DNA of 64,000 nucleotides from Bacteroidales bacterium UBA1680 (GTDB taxonomy: Bacteria > Bacteroidota > Bacteroidia > Bacteroidales > UBA932): contig DCKG01000007.1 of assembly GCA_002320605.1 (NCBI GenBank), positions 1 through 64,000 on the forward strand. Reading direction: 5' to 3'. Positions 54,710 through 63,955 of the stretch are shown here, in pieces. Within the stretch, counting starts at the first letter, position 1, and the number at the start of each line of letters is the position of its first letter. The translations under genes were made by a program, and so were the position numbers. Under the pieces are notes generated by a model. The model had not been told where the DNA came from. It was given only the letters and a program-made list of their open reading frames with translations, and ran no database searches.

Positions 54710-56134
54710 ATGTCATTACCATACGATAAAAATTCATTAGAATCCATATTACATTATGGAAAACTTCTCTTGGGGAAGTCCATGATTCTTTTGCATCCGG
54801 AAATAAAACTTTATAAAGGAAAGGGTGGATTCGGACAAGCTGTTGAGAAATTTCATTTCGAATATGACCCAAACAGCAAAGATGATCCGGATTTTCGAGA
54901 CGCCGGTCTTGAACTCAAGTGTGCGCCGTTGAAGTTAGAGGCTGACAATAGCATGGTTCCGAAAGAACGGCTGGTTCTTAATATGATAGACTACTTCTCT
55001 GAGGGACTGGCTACTTATGACACCAGCAGTTTCATGAAGAAGAATAAGAAATTGCTGCTAATGTTCCATCTAGCAAGAAAAGGCCAAAATACTGTCGAGG
55101 ATATTTTCAAGGTAATAAGAACATGGAGTATCCCTGAAGAAGACAGCAAAATATTCGAAGATGATTGGAACAAGATTCATTCAAAGATTCTGGCGGGTAA
55201 AGCAGAGGACATATCGGAATCCGACACTTTTTATTTGGGGGCATGTACAAAAGCTAAGGATTCTTCATCGAGAAGGAGGCAACCATATTCATCGGAATTG
55301 GCTAAGCCAAGGGCATATAGCATCAAGATACAGTACCTTAATTATATAATCTTAGATGCATACCTTAATCATCCCGAGGATTGCAATGGGTTATTTCTTA
55401 GCCATAAATGGTTGGCAAAATTCAAGACAGGGGACGGCTCCAAAATTGTGAAGTCCCTAAGTGATTATCACGATGGAGAAACTTTTGAGAACCTGATAAA
55501 GAGAAAATTTATTCCATATTATGGGATGTCTGTGGGCAGTATAGCAAATCTTCTCGACATAGCTTTTACCGATAGTGATAAAGCATTGGCTGCGCATGTA
55601 TGCTATGCCATCCTAAATGTAAAGAAAGGGAGCACTGTCAGGGGAGAAACCGGAATCGCTGAATTCGATAAGGCAGGAGTCATCATGAAGACTATCCGAC
55701 TTGAGGAAAACGGCACCCTAAAAGAAAGCATGTCTTTCCCGGCTATCAACTATAAGAAAATAGTTAGTGAAAAGTGGGAGAATTCAGATTGGTATAATAT
55801 TGTCAACAGCAAGTTTTTCTTCATTGTTTTGAGGAAAAGGTTGGGGATGGGAAATCCTGATGTGATACTCGAGAATTCTTTCTTCTGGTCTATGCCGAGA
55901 CAGGATGTGGAAGTGGCTGAGCGATTCTGGGAAGATACAAAAGAAAAAATCCGAGATGGAGTATATAATGATTTCTGGAGGCTGGGAGACCATCACCTTT
56001 TCCATGTCCGTCCTCACGGAAGAGATAGCAGGGATGTTGTCAAGACTCCACAAGGTACATACGAAATCAAGAGATGTTGCTGGTTCAATGCAGAGTATGT
56101 CCTCAAAATCATAAACCAACAAAAAGATAAATAA
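54710..56134 (+). CDS. Sau3AI/MutH-family type II restriction endonuclease
   Basis: 474-residue endonuclease. The N-terminal domain carries the MutH/Sau3AI catalytic signature: E46 in AVEKFHFEYD, then D64, E68 and K70 in RDAGLELKC. The C-terminal half (about 260-470) resembles the second, allosteric MutH-like domain of Sau3AI. Sau3AI cuts before GATC. The gene begins one base after the methyltransferase stop, so the pair is translated together. The region is visibly AT-richer than the neighbouring housekeeping genes, which suggests acquisition. Confidence 0.85.
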   Translation: MSLPYDKNSLESILHYGKLLLGKSMILLHPEIKLYKGKGGFGQAVEKFHFEYDPNSKDDPDFRDAGLELKCAPLKLEADNSMVPKERLVLNMIDYFSEGLATYDTSSFMKKNKKLLLMFHLARKGQNTVEDIFKVIRTWSIPEEDSKIFEDDWNKIHSKILAGKAEDISESDTFYLGACTKAKDSSSRRRQPYSSELAKPRAYSIKIQYLNYIILDAYLNHPEDCNGLFLSHKWLAKFKTGDGSKIVKSLSDYHDGETFENLIKRKFIPYYGMSVGSIANLLDIAFTDSDKALAAHVCYAILNVKKGSTVRGETGIAEFDKAGVIMKTIRLEENGTLKESMSFPAINYKKIVSEKWENSDWYNIVNSKFFFIVLRKRLGMGNPDVILENSFFWSMPRQDVEVAERFWEDTKEKIRDGVYNDFWRLGDHHLFHVRPHGRDSRDVVKTPQGTYEIKRCCWFNAEYVLKIINQQKDK

Positions 56135-56628
56135 CCGACTTATTATTGAGCATCGTCAGTCACTTATCTGTTGAACAGCCAATTTACTGCATGCCAACAC
56201 CCTATTATCGGAATCCATTGCATCAGAGTTCGCAGAGGACGAGGAGTTCTGGCTCTTTGTCCTTGGAATGGATACGGGTCATGCATTCGCTTCACTGACC
56301 TTGTTTAGTTTGTCCGGCATGGTCATTTAGAGGATTGAAACTAGTAAGGGTGTCGCATGATTGATTTTCCACTGATGAGTCACTGGATTGTCTGGAAATC
56401 GTTGGCGACGGCGCTATGCGATATATTCATTTATTTGGGGCATGTCGTTGCTCTCCCGCCTTTTGAGGGTGGGGTGGGAGACGACCTATAGTCGCAGAGA
56501 GTGCTGTTTTGGCATAGCCGTTCCCGACGAATTTCATCTTGTTATCGGCAATTAGGATGAGCAATCCATTTGAAATGAACGATGTGCCAATTTTAATGGG
56601 GGGAAGAACCATCCATTAATGATGGGTG
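56135..56628. other. Non-coding stretch with a possible gene fragment
   Basis: 494 bases behind the restriction system. A plus-strand frame at about 56200-56329 reads like protein (ASEFAEDEEFWLFVLGMDTG) but has no start and is only about 43 codons. On the minus strand a 61-codon frame at 56427-56612 has no recognised family. No terminator found for either neighbour. Confidence 0.4.
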
Positions 56629-58071
56629 CTATTTCCTGCGGATGAGGCAGAGGCCGAGGAAGGTGAGGAGGGCATTGATGATGAGGATTTCGTAGCTGAA
56701 TTGGTAGCCGCCGAACCAGCGTTCCGAATTCATTTGCAGCACTAGGCAGACGCATGGTGCTATGATGGCTATGAGAGGCACCCACCGGTCGCGGACATGC
56801 CATTTCGTGAATATGCCGAATGCGAACATGCCCAGGATAGGCCCGTAGGTGTAGCTGGCGAGCTTGTACACCATGTCGATGGCACTCTGAGTGTTGAGGA
56901 CGTAGAATATGAATATGACGACTGCCATGAGGACTGCCATTGCCAGATGCACCTTTTTGCGCATCGCAGTCACCTTTCCCTCGCTTTTCCCTTCAACGCC
57001 GAGAATGTCCACGGTGAATGAGGTCGTAAGTGCGGTGAGAGCAGAACCGCCAGCGGAAAATGCGCAGGAAACCAGCCCAAGCACGAACAGGATCCCGACG
57101 ATGGCAGGCAGATAACCGCCGGTGGCTACTGCGGGGAAGAGGGTGTCGCCGGTCTCGGAGATGCAGTTGGCTCTCGCGAATATGTACATCAGCGCCCCTA
57201 GGCAAAGGAAGAGGAGTATCACGGGAACCTGCAGGAGGCCGCTGGTTATCAGGTTCTTCTTGGAGTCTTTGGCGTTTTTGCTGCTGAGAGTCCGCTGCAT
57301 CATGTCCTGATCCAAGCCAGTCATGGCAATTACTGTGAATATGCCGGCGAGGAACTGCTTCCAGAAATATTCTTTATCATTCATGTTCTCGAAGAAGAAA
57401 ATCTTTGAATATTCGCTATTCTTGATGGTCTTGCAGAGGCCGCTGAAGTCGAGGCTGAGGGCTTTAGCTATGAATATGATGGCGAGCACTATGGAGACGA
57501 TCATGCAGACGGTCTTCAATGCATCTGTCCATACTATGGATTTCACTCCGCCCTTGAACGTGTAAGCAAGCACTATCAGCATGGAAATGATTACGTTCAG
57601 GATGAACGGCAGATGCAGAGGCGTGAATATCATCAGCTGCAGCGTCACGCAGACCAAGAACAGCCTGACCGCCGCGCCCAGTATCTTTGAAATGAAGAAG
57701 AACCAGGCTCCGGTCTTGTGAGAGGTTACTCCGAAACGTTCGTCTAGATATTGATAAATCGAGACTATGTTCATTTTGAAGAAAACCGGAGTCAGCACAT
57801 AGGCAATCGCTACGTAGCCCACGAAGAAACCCAGCACCATCTGCATGTAGCCCATCTGTGTGCCGCCCACGCCCACCATTCCTGGCACCGAGACGTAGGT
57901 CACCCCAGACATCGGCGCCCCGATCATGGCAATCGCCACTATCCACCAAGGCGATTTTCTGCCTCCGTTGAAGAAATTGGCATTGCTGGCTTTTCTGGAA
58001 GAAAGCCAGGAAACCATGAACATCGCGGCGAAATAAGCCAGAGCCGTGATTATGACTGCGATAGGTGTCAT
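56629..58071 (-). CDS. Sodium:solute symporter family transporter
   Basis: 480-residue inner membrane protein with about 13 helices of the SSS/LeuT fold. Family features include SSRKASNANFFNGGRKSPWW after helix 1, the YEYL-like segment YQYLDERFG, and FKGGVKSIVWTDALKT. It imports a solute with sodium, but the substrate is unclear. The start overlaps the ispF stop by four bases (ATGA), indicating coupled translation although no shared function is evident. Confidence 0.9.
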   Translation of the reverse strand: MTPIAVIITALAYFAAMFMVSWLSSRKASNANFFNGGRKSPWWIVAIAMIGAPMSGVTYVSVPGMVGVGGTQMGYMQMVLGFFVGYVAIAYVLTPVFFKMNIVSIYQYLDERFGVTSHKTGAWFFFISKILGAAVRLFLVCVTLQLMIFTPLHLPFILNVIISMLIVLAYTFKGGVKSIVWTDALKTVCMIVSIVLAIIFIAKALSLDFSGLCKTIKNSEYSKIFFFENMNDKEYFWKQFLAGIFTVIAMTGLDQDMMQRTLSSKNAKDSKKNLITSGLLQVPVILLFLCLGALMYIFARANCISETGDTLFPAVATGGYLPAIVGILFVLGLVSCAFSAGGSALTALTTSFTVDILGVEGKSEGKVTAMRKKVHLAMAVLMAVVIFIFYVLNTQSAIDMVYKLASYTYGPILGMFAFGIFTKWHVRDRWVPLIAIIAPCVCLVLQMNSERWFGGYQFSYEILIINALLTFLGLCLIRRK

Positions 58072-58544
58072 TTCTTTTCTAATAATACTGTAGCCCAGAC
58101 TTCGCAGCCTTCGCCTCTGCCCACGAAGCCGAGCCTTTCCGTCGTCGTTGCTTTCACGGAAATTTGCGAAGGGGAGACATTCATGATAGAAGCTAACGCT
58201 GAGCGCATCCTGTCAATATAAGGTCGAAGCTTCGGGGATTGGAGAGCGATGGTTATGTCGGCGTTGCAGACGGAATATTCAGGTATCATATTCATTACGT
58301 TCCCTAGCAGCACTTTGCTGTCGATGTCTTTCCAACGGTCGTCGTTGTCTGGAAAATGCAGCCCGATATCTCCAAGAGCCGCTGCGCCAAGGATGGCGTC
58401 GCATAGGGCGTGAATGGCTACGTCCCCGTCCGAGTGGGCCACGAAGCCTTTGCTGCCATCGATTTTTATTCCGCAGAGCCACATCGGCAGCCCTTCCTTC
58501 AAGGCATGCACGTCGTAGCCGTTTCCAATCCTGAAATTTGACAT
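58068..58544 (-). CDS. ispF: 2-C-methyl-D-erythritol 2,4-cyclodiphosphate synthase
   Basis: 158-residue enzyme of the non-mevalonate isoprenoid pathway. Start at 58544 (MSNFRIGNGYDVH), since the longer frame runs through the promoter region of metX. Zinc ligands D11 and H13 in GYDVH and the later His in SDGDVAIHAL are present, with the family segments GDIGLHFPD and the C-terminal TTERLGFVGRGEG. Normal length. Divergent from metX over 55 bases. Confidence 0.96.
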   Translation of the reverse strand: MSNFRIGNGYDVHALKEGLPMWLCGIKIDGSKGFVAHSDGDVAIHALCDAILGAAALGDIGLHFPDNDDRWKDIDSKVLLGNVMNMIPEYSVCNADITIALQSPKLRPYIDRMRSALASIMNVSPSQISVKATTTERLGFVGRGEGCEVWATVLLEKK

Positions 58545-58599
58545 ATTCGCAAATTTAAGAAAATTGCTAAATTTACGACCGTTTTGAAAACGGAAAATT

Positions 58600-59622
58600 A
58601 TGGACAGGCATATCTTCGAGGGTGGGGAATTCGAGTTCGAGGCAGGCGGGAGCATTGAGAACCTGAAAGTTGTTTATCATACTTCCCCTTTTGAATATAA
58701 TCCCGAGAAAAAAGTTATATGGCTTTGCCATGCGCTTACGGCATCTTCCGATCCCGAAGGTGAATGGTGGCCTGCGCTTGTGGGGCCGGGAAAGCTGATT
58801 GACACACAGAAATATTTCGTCATCTGTGCCAATGCGCTTGGCTCGGCGTGCGGCTCGTCCGGGCCTGCCAGCGTCGATCCGAAAACTGGCAAGCCGTACA
58901 GGCTAGCTTTCCCGAGGGTCACTGTAAGAGATACGGTCAGGGCGTTTGACATGCTTCGCAGGCACTTGGGAATAGAAAAGATCGATATTCTCATTGGCAC
59001 GTCCATGGGAGGCTTCATGTCGTTTGAGTGGGCATATTCATGTCCGGGCATGTTCGGGAAAGTGTTCATCGTCGCTTCGGGTGCACGTGTGACTCCTTGG
59101 ATTACCGGCTTTAATACGGCTATGAGGTTTGCGCTGGAGGCTGATCCGACCTTCAAGGCTGGCACCACGATTAAGGGTGGTCTCTTCGGTCTTAAGGCTG
59201 CAAGGGCGATCGCACTGCTGACCTATCGCTGCGAGGAAGGCCTCTTCAAGCAGGAAGAGGAAAACGAGGACTTCGTGTTCGCCGAAAAAGTTTCCTCTTA
59301 TTACAGCCACCATAGCCTGAAATTCATCAAGTCCTGGGACGCATATTCATATAAATCCATCTGTGACGAGGTGGACAGCAATAACTTGGGTCGTGGGCGC
59401 GGTGGCTTGAAGGCAGCCCTAGGTAGGCTAAAAGAATATTTCACATTGGTGTGCATGTCCTCAGACGAGCTTTTCCCTCCGGAAGACATGAAACCGCTGG
59501 CCGCCATGATTCATGGGGCTCGCTATTTCGAGATTCCTACTGTCTACGGCCACGACGGCTTCCTGATCGAGACCGATGCCATCGGCAAGATTCTGCAGCC
59601 CGCGATAGAAGAATTCGTCTAA
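58600..59622 (+). CDS. metX: Homoserine O-acetyltransferase
   Basis: 340-residue alpha/beta-hydrolase acyltransferase making O-acyl-homoserine for methionine synthesis. The nucleophile is S135 in GTSMGG. The other triad residues lie in SSDELFPPED and YGHDGFLIE. Family features CHALTASSD, ALGSACGSSGPAS and PRVTVRDTVRA are present. Acetyl versus succinyl preference cannot be judged from the sequence alone. No other methionine genes are adjacent. Confidence 0.94.
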   Translation: MDRHIFEGGEFEFEAGGSIENLKVVYHTSPFEYNPEKKVIWLCHALTASSDPEGEWWPALVGPGKLIDTQKYFVICANALGSACGSSGPASVDPKTGKPYRLAFPRVTVRDTVRAFDMLRRHLGIEKIDILIGTSMGGFMSFEWAYSCPGMFGKVFIVASGARVTPWITGFNTAMRFALEADPTFKAGTTIKGGLFGLKAARAIALLTYRCEEGLFKQEEENEDFVFAEKVSSYYSHHSLKFIKSWDAYSYKSICDEVDSNNLGRGRGGLKAALGRLKEYFTLVCMSSDELFPPEDMKPLAAMIHGARYFEIPTVYGHDGFLIETDAIGKILQPAIEEFV

Positions 59623-59687
59623 TTTTGCATATTCATTTAATAATGAATATCTTTATGGCAATGTTCAAATAATTCATATTCAATATT

Positions 59688-62594
59688 ATGAAAAAGGTTT
59701 TATTGTGTCTTGCGTCAGTCCTTGCATTGTTCATGCTAGGCTCTTGCTCTAAATACAAGTATGAGACGGTGAAGGGCGATCCGCTTAAGACGAAAATTTA
59801 TACGCTCGACAACGGGCTGAAAATCTACATGACCGTCAACAAGGAAATTCCTCGCCTGCAAACTTACATTGCGGTCAGGGTTGGCTCGAAAAACGATCCT
59901 CACGAGACGACGGGTCTGTCTCATTACCTTGAGCACCTTATGTTCAAAGGCACGGAAAGCTTCGGAACTTCCGATTTCGCAGCCGAGAAACCGAAGCTGG
60001 ATTCGATAAAAGCCTTGTTCGAAGTCTATAGGACGAAAACGGATCCGGAGGAGCGAAAGGTGATATATCGCCAGATAGACTCCATCGGCTATGCTTCTTC
60101 GAAGATTGCCATCGCCAATGAATATGACAAATTGATGTCTATCATCGGTGCTCAGGGAACCAATGCTTTCACTTCCAATGACATGACAGTCTACACCGAG
60201 GACATCCCATCCAATCAGATAGACAACTGGGCGAAGATCGAGGCCGATAGGTTCATGCACCCAGTGATCCGCGGCTTCCACACGGAGCTGGAGGCTGTTT
60301 ATGAGGAGAAGAACATGAGCCTCACCGAGGACATGAGCAAGTGCCTGGAGGCAATCGACTCTGTTCTCTTCAAAAATCATCCTTACGGCCAGCAGACGAC
60401 TCTGGGAACGCAGGAACACCTGAAGAACCCATCAATCGTGAATATTGAGAATCACAGGAACTATTACTATGTGCCTAACAACATAGCAATTTGCGTCTCC
60501 GGCGATTTCGACCCGGATACGTTCGTGGCTGTTATCGAGAAATATTTCGGCGATTGGAAGCCAAACGAGAACATTAAGCTTCTAGAGACTAAGCCAGAGG
60601 ACCCTATCACAGCCCCTGTCCACAAAGACGTTTATGGAACCGATGCAGAGTTCCTTCTGATGGGGTGGAGAGTGCCAGGAGCAAATGATTTCCGCAGGAG
60701 CGAGGTCGGGGACTTGGTAAGTTCGATCCTTTACAATGGCAAGGCAGGCCTTTTCGACCTTGACATAGTGCAGGCTCAGAAAATCAACGGCGTTGCTGCC
60801 ATGAACTATTCTCTTTCAGACGAAGGACAATTCCTTCTTCTTGGGTATCCTCGTGAGGGACAGACACTTGACGAGGTTCGTGATATCATGCTGGAAGAAG
60901 TGGCGAAATTACGCGGCGGAGAGTTCAGCGACACCCTGATCCAGGCCACCATCAATAACTACAAGCTCAGCGAGATGCGTCAGCTCGAGGACAATGACAG
61001 CAGAGCCATGATGTACGTAAATTCATTCATCAATGGACATAGCTGGAAAGACGATGTGGAGCAGCTTGCCAGAATGGAAAAAGTCACGAAGCAGCAGATC
61101 GTGGACTGGGCAAATGAATATCTTGGCGAGAACAATTACGTAGAGGCGTTCAAGCATGTGGGCGAGGACAAAAGTCTCGAGAAGATAGCCGCTCCTGCGA
61201 TCACCCCTATCGAGACGAACCGCGACAAACAGAGCGATTTCCTTAAGACCGTCCAGGCGGATTCCGTGAAGCCTATCGAGCCTGTGTTCGTGGACTATGC
61301 TAAGGCAATGACCAAGAAGTCATTAGACAAGAACATCGAGCTGCTTTACAAGAAGAATGACATCAATGACATTGCTCAGGTAATCATGCGATACGACGAG
61401 GGAAATCTGAACGACCAGCGTCTGCAGCTTGCCAGCGACTACCTTTCCTATCTTGGCACGCCTACCCGCAGCGCCGAGCAGATTAACAAGGAATTGTACA
61501 ACCTTGCCTGCAATTTCTATTTGTCAGTCGGCGACGTGACCTCGACGATCGGCGTGAGCGGACTTGACGAGAATGTCGGAAAGGCTCTTGACTTGCTTGA
61601 GGACAGGATATTCAATGCCATTCCGGACACGGCAATTCTAGACAGGCTGAAGTCTGACATGTTCAAGAGCCGAGCGGACAACAAGCTTAATCAGTCTTCC
61701 TGCTTCTCTAGGATGTCCAGCTACATCAGGTACGGTGCCGATTTCGTTCGCAATTTTACTCTCACGAATGATCAGGTGCAAGCTATGACTTCTGATGAGC
61801 TTCTCAGCGCCTTGCGTGATGTCTATTCTAAGCAGCATAAGGTCATATATTACGGGCCATCGGATCTCGCCAAGGCGGAGAGCATGATCAAGGAACACCA
61901 CAAGATAGCTGACGATCCTGCTCCGCTCGTGAAGCATTATCCTCAGCCGGTCGAGGTTGACGAGAGCAAAGTCTTCATCGTTCCTTACGATGCCAATCAG
62001 TTCTACTACTTCCAGTACTCCAACAGAGGAGAGAAATTCGATGTGTCGAACGATGCAGCCGACAGGCTTTACAACAGCTACTTCGGCAGCGGAATGAACG
62101 GAATCGTGTTCCAAGAGATGAGGGAGGCGAGGGGCCTTGCGTATTCTGCCATGGCCAGATTCGTGGAGCCATATTCGAAGGAAATCCCGTACTACTTCTA
62201 CGCTTACATCGCGTCTCAGAACGATAAGCAGAAGGCCGCAGTCGAGGGATTCGACAAGATCATCAATGACATGCCGGAGTCCCAGCAGGCGTTCGACGTG
62301 GCCAAGACTTCGATGCTGAACGACCTTCGCACTGCGAGGACGACTGGAATCGATGTGATATATTCCTATCTCGGCCTTCAGGATCTCGGTCTTTCCGAGG
62401 ATAGGAACAAGGCCATCTTCGAGCAGGTTCAGAACCTCACTCTCGATGACGTGAAGGCGTTCCAGCAGAAGTGGGTCAAGGACAGGAAATACGTTTACGG
62501 CTTCTTGGGCGACCAGAAGGGCTTCGACATGAACTTCCTGAAGACCCTCGGTCCAGTACAGACCCTTACCCTCGAAGAAGTCTTTGGTTACTAG
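59688..62594 (+). CDS. M16-family zinc protease lipoprotein (pitrilysin-type)
   Basis: 968-residue double-length M16 peptidase. Lipobox LGSC with Cys20, so it is membrane-attached outside the cytoplasm. The inverted zinc motif HYLEH is at 79-83 (H79, E82, H83), with the downstream Glu in AVYEEKNMS. The second, inactive half contains the R/Y-type pocket segment (ARGLAYSAMARF). It would degrade imported or periplasmic peptides. It is followed by a terminator hairpin at 62619-62659. Confidence 0.93.
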   Translation: MKKVLLCLASVLALFMLGSCSKYKYETVKGDPLKTKIYTLDNGLKIYMTVNKEIPRLQTYIAVRVGSKNDPHETTGLSHYLEHLMFKGTESFGTSDFAAEKPKLDSIKALFEVYRTKTDPEERKVIYRQIDSIGYASSKIAIANEYDKLMSIIGAQGTNAFTSNDMTVYTEDIPSNQIDNWAKIEADRFMHPVIRGFHTELEAVYEEKNMSLTEDMSKCLEAIDSVLFKNHPYGQQTTLGTQEHLKNPSIVNIENHRNYYYVPNNIAICVSGDFDPDTFVAVIEKYFGDWKPNENIKLLETKPEDPITAPVHKDVYGTDAEFLLMGWRVPGANDFRRSEVGDLVSSILYNGKAGLFDLDIVQAQKINGVAAMNYSLSDEGQFLLLGYPREGQTLDEVRDIMLEEVAKLRGGEFSDTLIQATINNYKLSEMRQLEDNDSRAMMYVNSFINGHSWKDDVEQLARMEKVTKQQIVDWANEYLGENNYVEAFKHVGEDKSLEKIAAPAITPIETNRDKQSDFLKTVQADSVKPIEPVFVDYAKAMTKKSLDKNIELLYKKNDINDIAQVIMRYDEGNLNDQRLQLASDYLSYLGTPTRSAEQINKELYNLACNFYLSVGDVTSTIGVSGLDENVGKALDLLEDRIFNAIPDTAILDRLKSDMFKSRADNKLNQSSCFSRMSSYIRYGADFVRNFTLTNDQVQAMTSDELLSALRDVYSKQHKVIYYGPSDLAKAESMIKEHHKIADDPAPLVKHYPQPVEVDESKVFIVPYDANQFYYFQYSNRGEKFDVSNDAADRLYNSYFGSGMNGIVFQEMREARGLAYSAMARFVEPYSKEIPYYFYAYIASQNDKQKAAVEGFDKIINDMPESQQAFDVAKTSMLNDLRTARTTGIDVIYSYLGLQDLGLSEDRNKAIFEQVQNLTLDDVKAFQQKWVKDRKYVYGFLGDQKGFDMNFLKTLGPVQTLTLEEVFGY

Positions 62595-62618
62595 GCTAAG
62601 ACTCACATAGTAATCCAA

Positions 62619-62659
62619 CGAATCCGGAATCATGCGAACGCCGCAAGATTCCGAATTCG
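62619..62659 (+). terminator. Hairpin terminator of the M16 protease gene
   Basis: A 13-bp stem with one mismatch (62619-62631 and 62647-62659, core CCGGAATC / GATTCCG) and a 15-base loop, followed by an AT-rich, T-biased tail. Confidence 0.6.
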
Positions 62660-62690
62660 TGTTGAATTTATTTATTATAAAAATAATTAT

Positions 62691-62698
62691 TATATTTG
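62691..62698 (+). promoter_or_regulatory. -7 promoter element of the ATPase gene
   Basis: TATATTTG ends 20 bases before the ATPase start. No clear -33 element at the usual distance. Confidence 0.4.
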
Positions 62699-62717
62699 TA
62701 ATAAATTTTTAGCTACT

Positions 62718-63842
62718 ATGAGTAAATTATTGGTAGACAATCCTTTCGTTATAGGTAAATATATTTCTGATGATTACTTCTGTGACAGGGAGAAAGAAAC
62801 TGAGTTTCTGTATAAGCAGATCGTCAATGGCAGGAATGTCGCCATGTTATCTCCACGGCGTATGGGCAAAACTGGTCTGATCTATCATCTTTTCGGTCAG
62901 AAAGAGGTTGCCCAAAGGTATCATGTTTTTTTTACTGATATTTATGCTACTCAGACAATTGAGGAATTTGTCTACTCACTCAGCAGTGCAATATACGTGG
63001 GGCAGCGAAAATCGCTCAAGAAACGATTCTGGGACTTGGTCAAGTCTTTGCGCCTAGCCTTCAGAACAGATGCCGTTACTGGAGAGCCTGAATTAAGTCT
63101 CAGCTTAGGGGACATCAAGGAGCCGGAAAAAACGTTGGACGAAATTTTTGAGTATCTGGAATCCGCAGATAAGCCATGCATTGTGGCGATAGATGAATTC
63201 CAGCAGATTGGCAGCTATAAAGGAGTCAGAGCAGAGGCGCTTCTCAGGACGAAGATCCAGCAATGCCGGCAGACCCATTTCATTTTCGCTGGCAGCAAAA
63301 AACATCTTATGGCGAACATGTTCAATTCCCCTGCCAAGCCATTTTATCAGAGCGTTATAAGCATCGGCATCAATCCTCTTCCGAAAGATGCCTATGTCAA
63401 GTTCGCAATTTCTAAATTCAAAGAATATGGCAAAGAAGTTGAACCGGAACTTGTCGGCATGGTGTATGACCATTTCGATGGAGTTACGTGGTTTGTCCAA
63501 GTCATTATGAATGAGCTGTTTGCCATGACGGGTCAAGGAGAGACCTGCAAGACGGCCAAATTTGATGCGGCCTTCCAGAATGCGGTGGATGTCCAGGCAG
63601 TGAATTACGAGCAGATTCTCTCTAATCTTTCGCTGAAACAGAAGGCTCTCGTCCAGGCGATTGCAAAAGAGGGAACCGTGACGGGAATCACAAGGTCGGG
63701 GTTTATAAAGAAATACAATCTGGATTCTTCAAGTACTGTCCAGTCGGCTCTGCGCCCTTTGGTAAACAACGATATAGTTCTGCAGGACGGCAACGCCTAT
63801 CGCCTGTACGATTACTTCTTTGCCTCTTGGCTCAAACGGTGA
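62718..63842 (+). CDS. Archaeal-type AAA ATPase
   Basis: 374-residue STAND/AAA-like ATPase of the archaeal ATPase family (COG1672). The Walker A motif is SPRRMGKTGL (about 45-54) and Walker B is CIVAIDEFQQ (about 155-164). The N-terminal FCDREKETEFLY segment is typical. A winged-helix part lies at the end (GFIKKYNLDSSSTVQSALRPL). These proteins are common in Bacteroidales in many copies; their role is not well known. It has its own promoter and no functional partners nearby. Confidence 0.85.
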   Translation: MSKLLVDNPFVIGKYISDDYFCDREKETEFLYKQIVNGRNVAMLSPRRMGKTGLIYHLFGQKEVAQRYHVFFTDIYATQTIEEFVYSLSSAIYVGQRKSLKKRFWDLVKSLRLAFRTDAVTGEPELSLSLGDIKEPEKTLDEIFEYLESADKPCIVAIDEFQQIGSYKGVRAEALLRTKIQQCRQTHFIFAGSKKHLMANMFNSPAKPFYQSVISIGINPLPKDAYVKFAISKFKEYGKEVEPELVGMVYDHFDGVTWFVQVIMNELFAMTGQGETCKTAKFDAAFQNAVDVQAVNYEQILSNLSLKQKALVQAIAKEGTVTGITRSGFIKKYNLDSSSTVQSALRPLVNNDIVLQDGNAYRLYDYFFASWLKR

Positions 63843-63871
63843 TTCTAGGATTGGCTGTTATCTTAAGAAGC

Positions 63872-63955
63872 ATGAGAGTATGTCCATTAATGCTTAGCGC
63901 CATTGTTCTGGCCTCCTGCGAAAAGCGCAAAATAGCGAAAACAATAACTGACTAA
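63872..63955 (+). CDS. Possible 27-residue lipoprotein-like peptide
   Basis: A short frame, ATG 63872 to TAA 63953-63955, reads MRVCPLMLSAIVLASCEK followed by a basic tail. It has a hydrophobic core and a perfect lipobox (VLASC), so it resembles a tiny lipoprotein, or a remnant of the first codons of a larger one. The 45 bases after it show nothing. Confidence 0.3.
   Translation: MRVCPLMLSAIVLASCEKRKIAKTITD

Noticed and set aside
56427..56612. 61-codon minus-strand frame behind the restriction system
   Set aside because: No family, no promoter, and the C-terminal Pro/His-rich stretch looks non-coding.
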